Of a DNA stretch of 15,698 nucleotides, positions 15,501-15,698 are shown piece by piece. Each line of letters begins with the position of its first letter. The stretch's first letter is position 1. Below the pieces are notes generated by a model. It was not told the origin of the DNA. It did no database searches and worked only from the letters and a program-made list of their open reading frames with translations. The stretch comes from CAYLHF01 sp964383365 (lineage in GTDB: Bacteria; Bacteroidota; Rhodothermia; Rhodothermales; UBA10348), in the NCBI GenBank assembly GCA_964383365.1, contig CAYLHF010000050.1, positions 1-15,698 of the forward strand. The letters are read 5' to 3'. The translations under genes and the position numbers were made by a program.

Positions 15501-15698
15501 GCTTTCAACAAGCGGTTCTTCGGTCGAGAGAAGTACCAGGGAATCCTGGGTCAGCCCAATACAGTCCGGTCCCGAATGGGAGCAGCCCGCGGATACATTT
15601 ACTCGAGTCTGAGATCCCCGGGATCGAGCGAATCGGCATCGCTCGATGTGGCCGAAAATGTGGTGAACGAGATGCTCGAAGATGTAAATGCATTTTTC
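12567..15698 (+). CDS. Exported Asp-box (BNR/sortilin-like) repeat protein, 3' end outside window
   Basis: The frame stays open for 1044 codons to the window edge, so the C-terminus is missing. An in-frame TGA at 12555-12557 makes ATG 12567 the first possible ATG; no ribosome site is visible. A long signal peptide ends near PASTA|QQ (residue 40). Eleven Asp-boxes (S/T-x-D-x-G-x-T-W type) lie at about 90-97, 144-151, 195-202, 253-260, 303-310, 349-356, 396-403, 535-542, 603-610, 658-665 and 702-709, indicating one or two beta-propellers. The first has Ser in place of Asp. An Ig/FlgD-like beta domain follows at about 829-906 (GTYTVRVTYG), then a charged helical region from about 907. Such proteins are often labelled glycosyl hydrolase, sialidase or VPS10-like, but no RIP motif or sialidase catalytic set was seen, so enzymatic activity is unproven. 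A poly-G7 (13005-13011) lies in the second Asp-box. It is on the symporter's strand but separated by 452 bp, so it is probably a separate unit. Confidence 0.88.
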   Translation, partial: MQRIVFRNHAAGSVREIVSRSLIRLFTVAVFLCVVPASTAQQLDMKKFEAMKTRSIGPAGMSGRVTSIDVVLSDLDVVYAGTASGGLWKSTSGGVEWTSLFDKQKAHSIGAVVVNQENPDIIWVGTGEGNPRNSQSSGNGVYRSIDGGVTWKHLGLDDSRNIHRIILDPRDENVAIIGVQGPAWGETETRGVFKTIDGGQTFKKVLFENVRTGIGDMVVDPSNPDHIIAAMWEFRRWPWFFKSGGEGSGMYVTWDEGDTWTRKTDEDGLPKGELGRMGLAFSVNEPEIVYALVESKKNALYKSTDGGHKWKKINDNKGVVSRPFYYADLYVDPENENRLYNVGTSIRISVDGGLKFTSWQPSYSAKGIHPDHHAFWVSPVDPDFIIEGNDGGISISRDKGKTWRFVENLPVAQFYHINVDNEFPYNVMGGMQDNGSWLGPAYILRSGGIRNSYWQEIAFGDGFDVVPDPEDSRYGYAMSQGGYVSRYDKLTGESSRIRPYHPDGEFLRFNWNSGIAQDPFRPGTIYFGSQYLHRSDDRGQNWTIISPDLTTNDPEKQKSLQSGGLTYDATQAENFTTIVAIAPSPVTDGVIWVGTDDGNLQLTRDGGTTWTNVVSNVRGVPDGTWIPQIRASTYDASEAFVVFDDHRRNNWEPYVYRTTDYGKSWNQMVTSDDVWGFALSVLQDCVEPRLLFIGTEFGLYVSIDAGENWTKWTPGYPTASTIDMVIQPREQDLVIGTFGRAAYVLDDIRPLRELASEGADVLDSAVHVYPAPDAYRTSNIEAAGTRFWGNAIFAGENRKWGAMITYSVNPESVTIAGDGEKKAPEKTTVEILDPSGNVIRTQKGPAKDGMNRFYWHMRRQGYRFPSRTKPKDDAPEPAGARVLPGTYTVRVTYGEHSDSTTVTVAMDPRYDVDLDALRARDALDARYATIVGAAREMMDHVREAGASIARIQADLKALDDSTLKDLRKQGEAMKDSLDAFNKRFFGREKYQGILGQPNTVRSRMGAARGYIYSSLRSPGSSESASLDVAENVVNEMLEDVNAFF

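Noticed and set aside
12567..15698. Sialidase (GH33) assignment
   Set aside because: Asp-boxes are present, but no RIP motif or sialidase Arg/Tyr/Glu set was recognised; Asp-boxes also occur in non-enzymatic propellers.

Overview
The window (about 15.7 kb, moderate GC) looks like a chromosomal piece from a member of the Fibrobacterota-Chlorobiota-Bacteroidota group, most likely a Rhodothermota/Balneolota-type lineage. The reasons are a TonB receptor with an N-terminal carboxypeptidase-regulatory-like domain, a PorV/PorQ-family barrel, a type IX secretion (T9SS)-style C-terminal domain and a large Asp-box repeat protein. The assignment is inferred from gene types, not from a marker gene. No RNA genes, insertion sequences or CRISPR arrays were seen.

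Region 1 (1-272) has no gene. It carries an extreme G/C homopolymer tract (43-84) that is unlike the rest of the window and may be a sequencing artefact. Region 2 (273-9313) is a four-gene operon on the plus strand with gaps of 33-47 nt. It encodes a TonB-dependent receptor, a 1137-residue exported protein with calcium-loop-like motifs, an Fn3-like domain and a T9SS-like C-terminal domain, a PorV/PorQ-family barrel, and a lipoprotein parvulin-type peptidyl-prolyl isomerase. The large exported protein sits where SusD would sit in a classical SusCD pair but does not look like SusD. Region 2 can therefore be read as a surface capture/import unit (receptor plus exported partner) with its own export (PorV) and folding (isomerase) helpers.

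Region 3 (9291-12114) is a regulated sugar-uptake pair. A LacI-family repressor on the minus strand is divergent from an SGLT-type sodium/sugar symporter on the plus strand. Two near-identical palindromes (TTGAAACGTTTCAA and TTGAAACGATTCAA) lie between them, 77 bp apart centre to centre, and the second touches the 5' end of the symporter reading frame. The repressor gene ends inside the end of the isomerase gene (23-bp convergent overlap). The symporter keeps all the residues known to bind sugar in human SGLT1.

Region 4 (12115-12566) is a 452-bp non-coding gap with a terminator-like hairpin close to the next gene. Region 5 (12567 to the window end) is a large exported Asp-box (BNR/sortilin-like) repeat protein with eleven recognisable Asp-boxes. 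It is cut off by the window edge. Together the genes suggest a carbohydrate-scavenging locus: outer-membrane capture and transport, extracellular repeat proteins, and repressor-controlled inner-membrane sugar uptake. The substrate cannot be read from the sequence.
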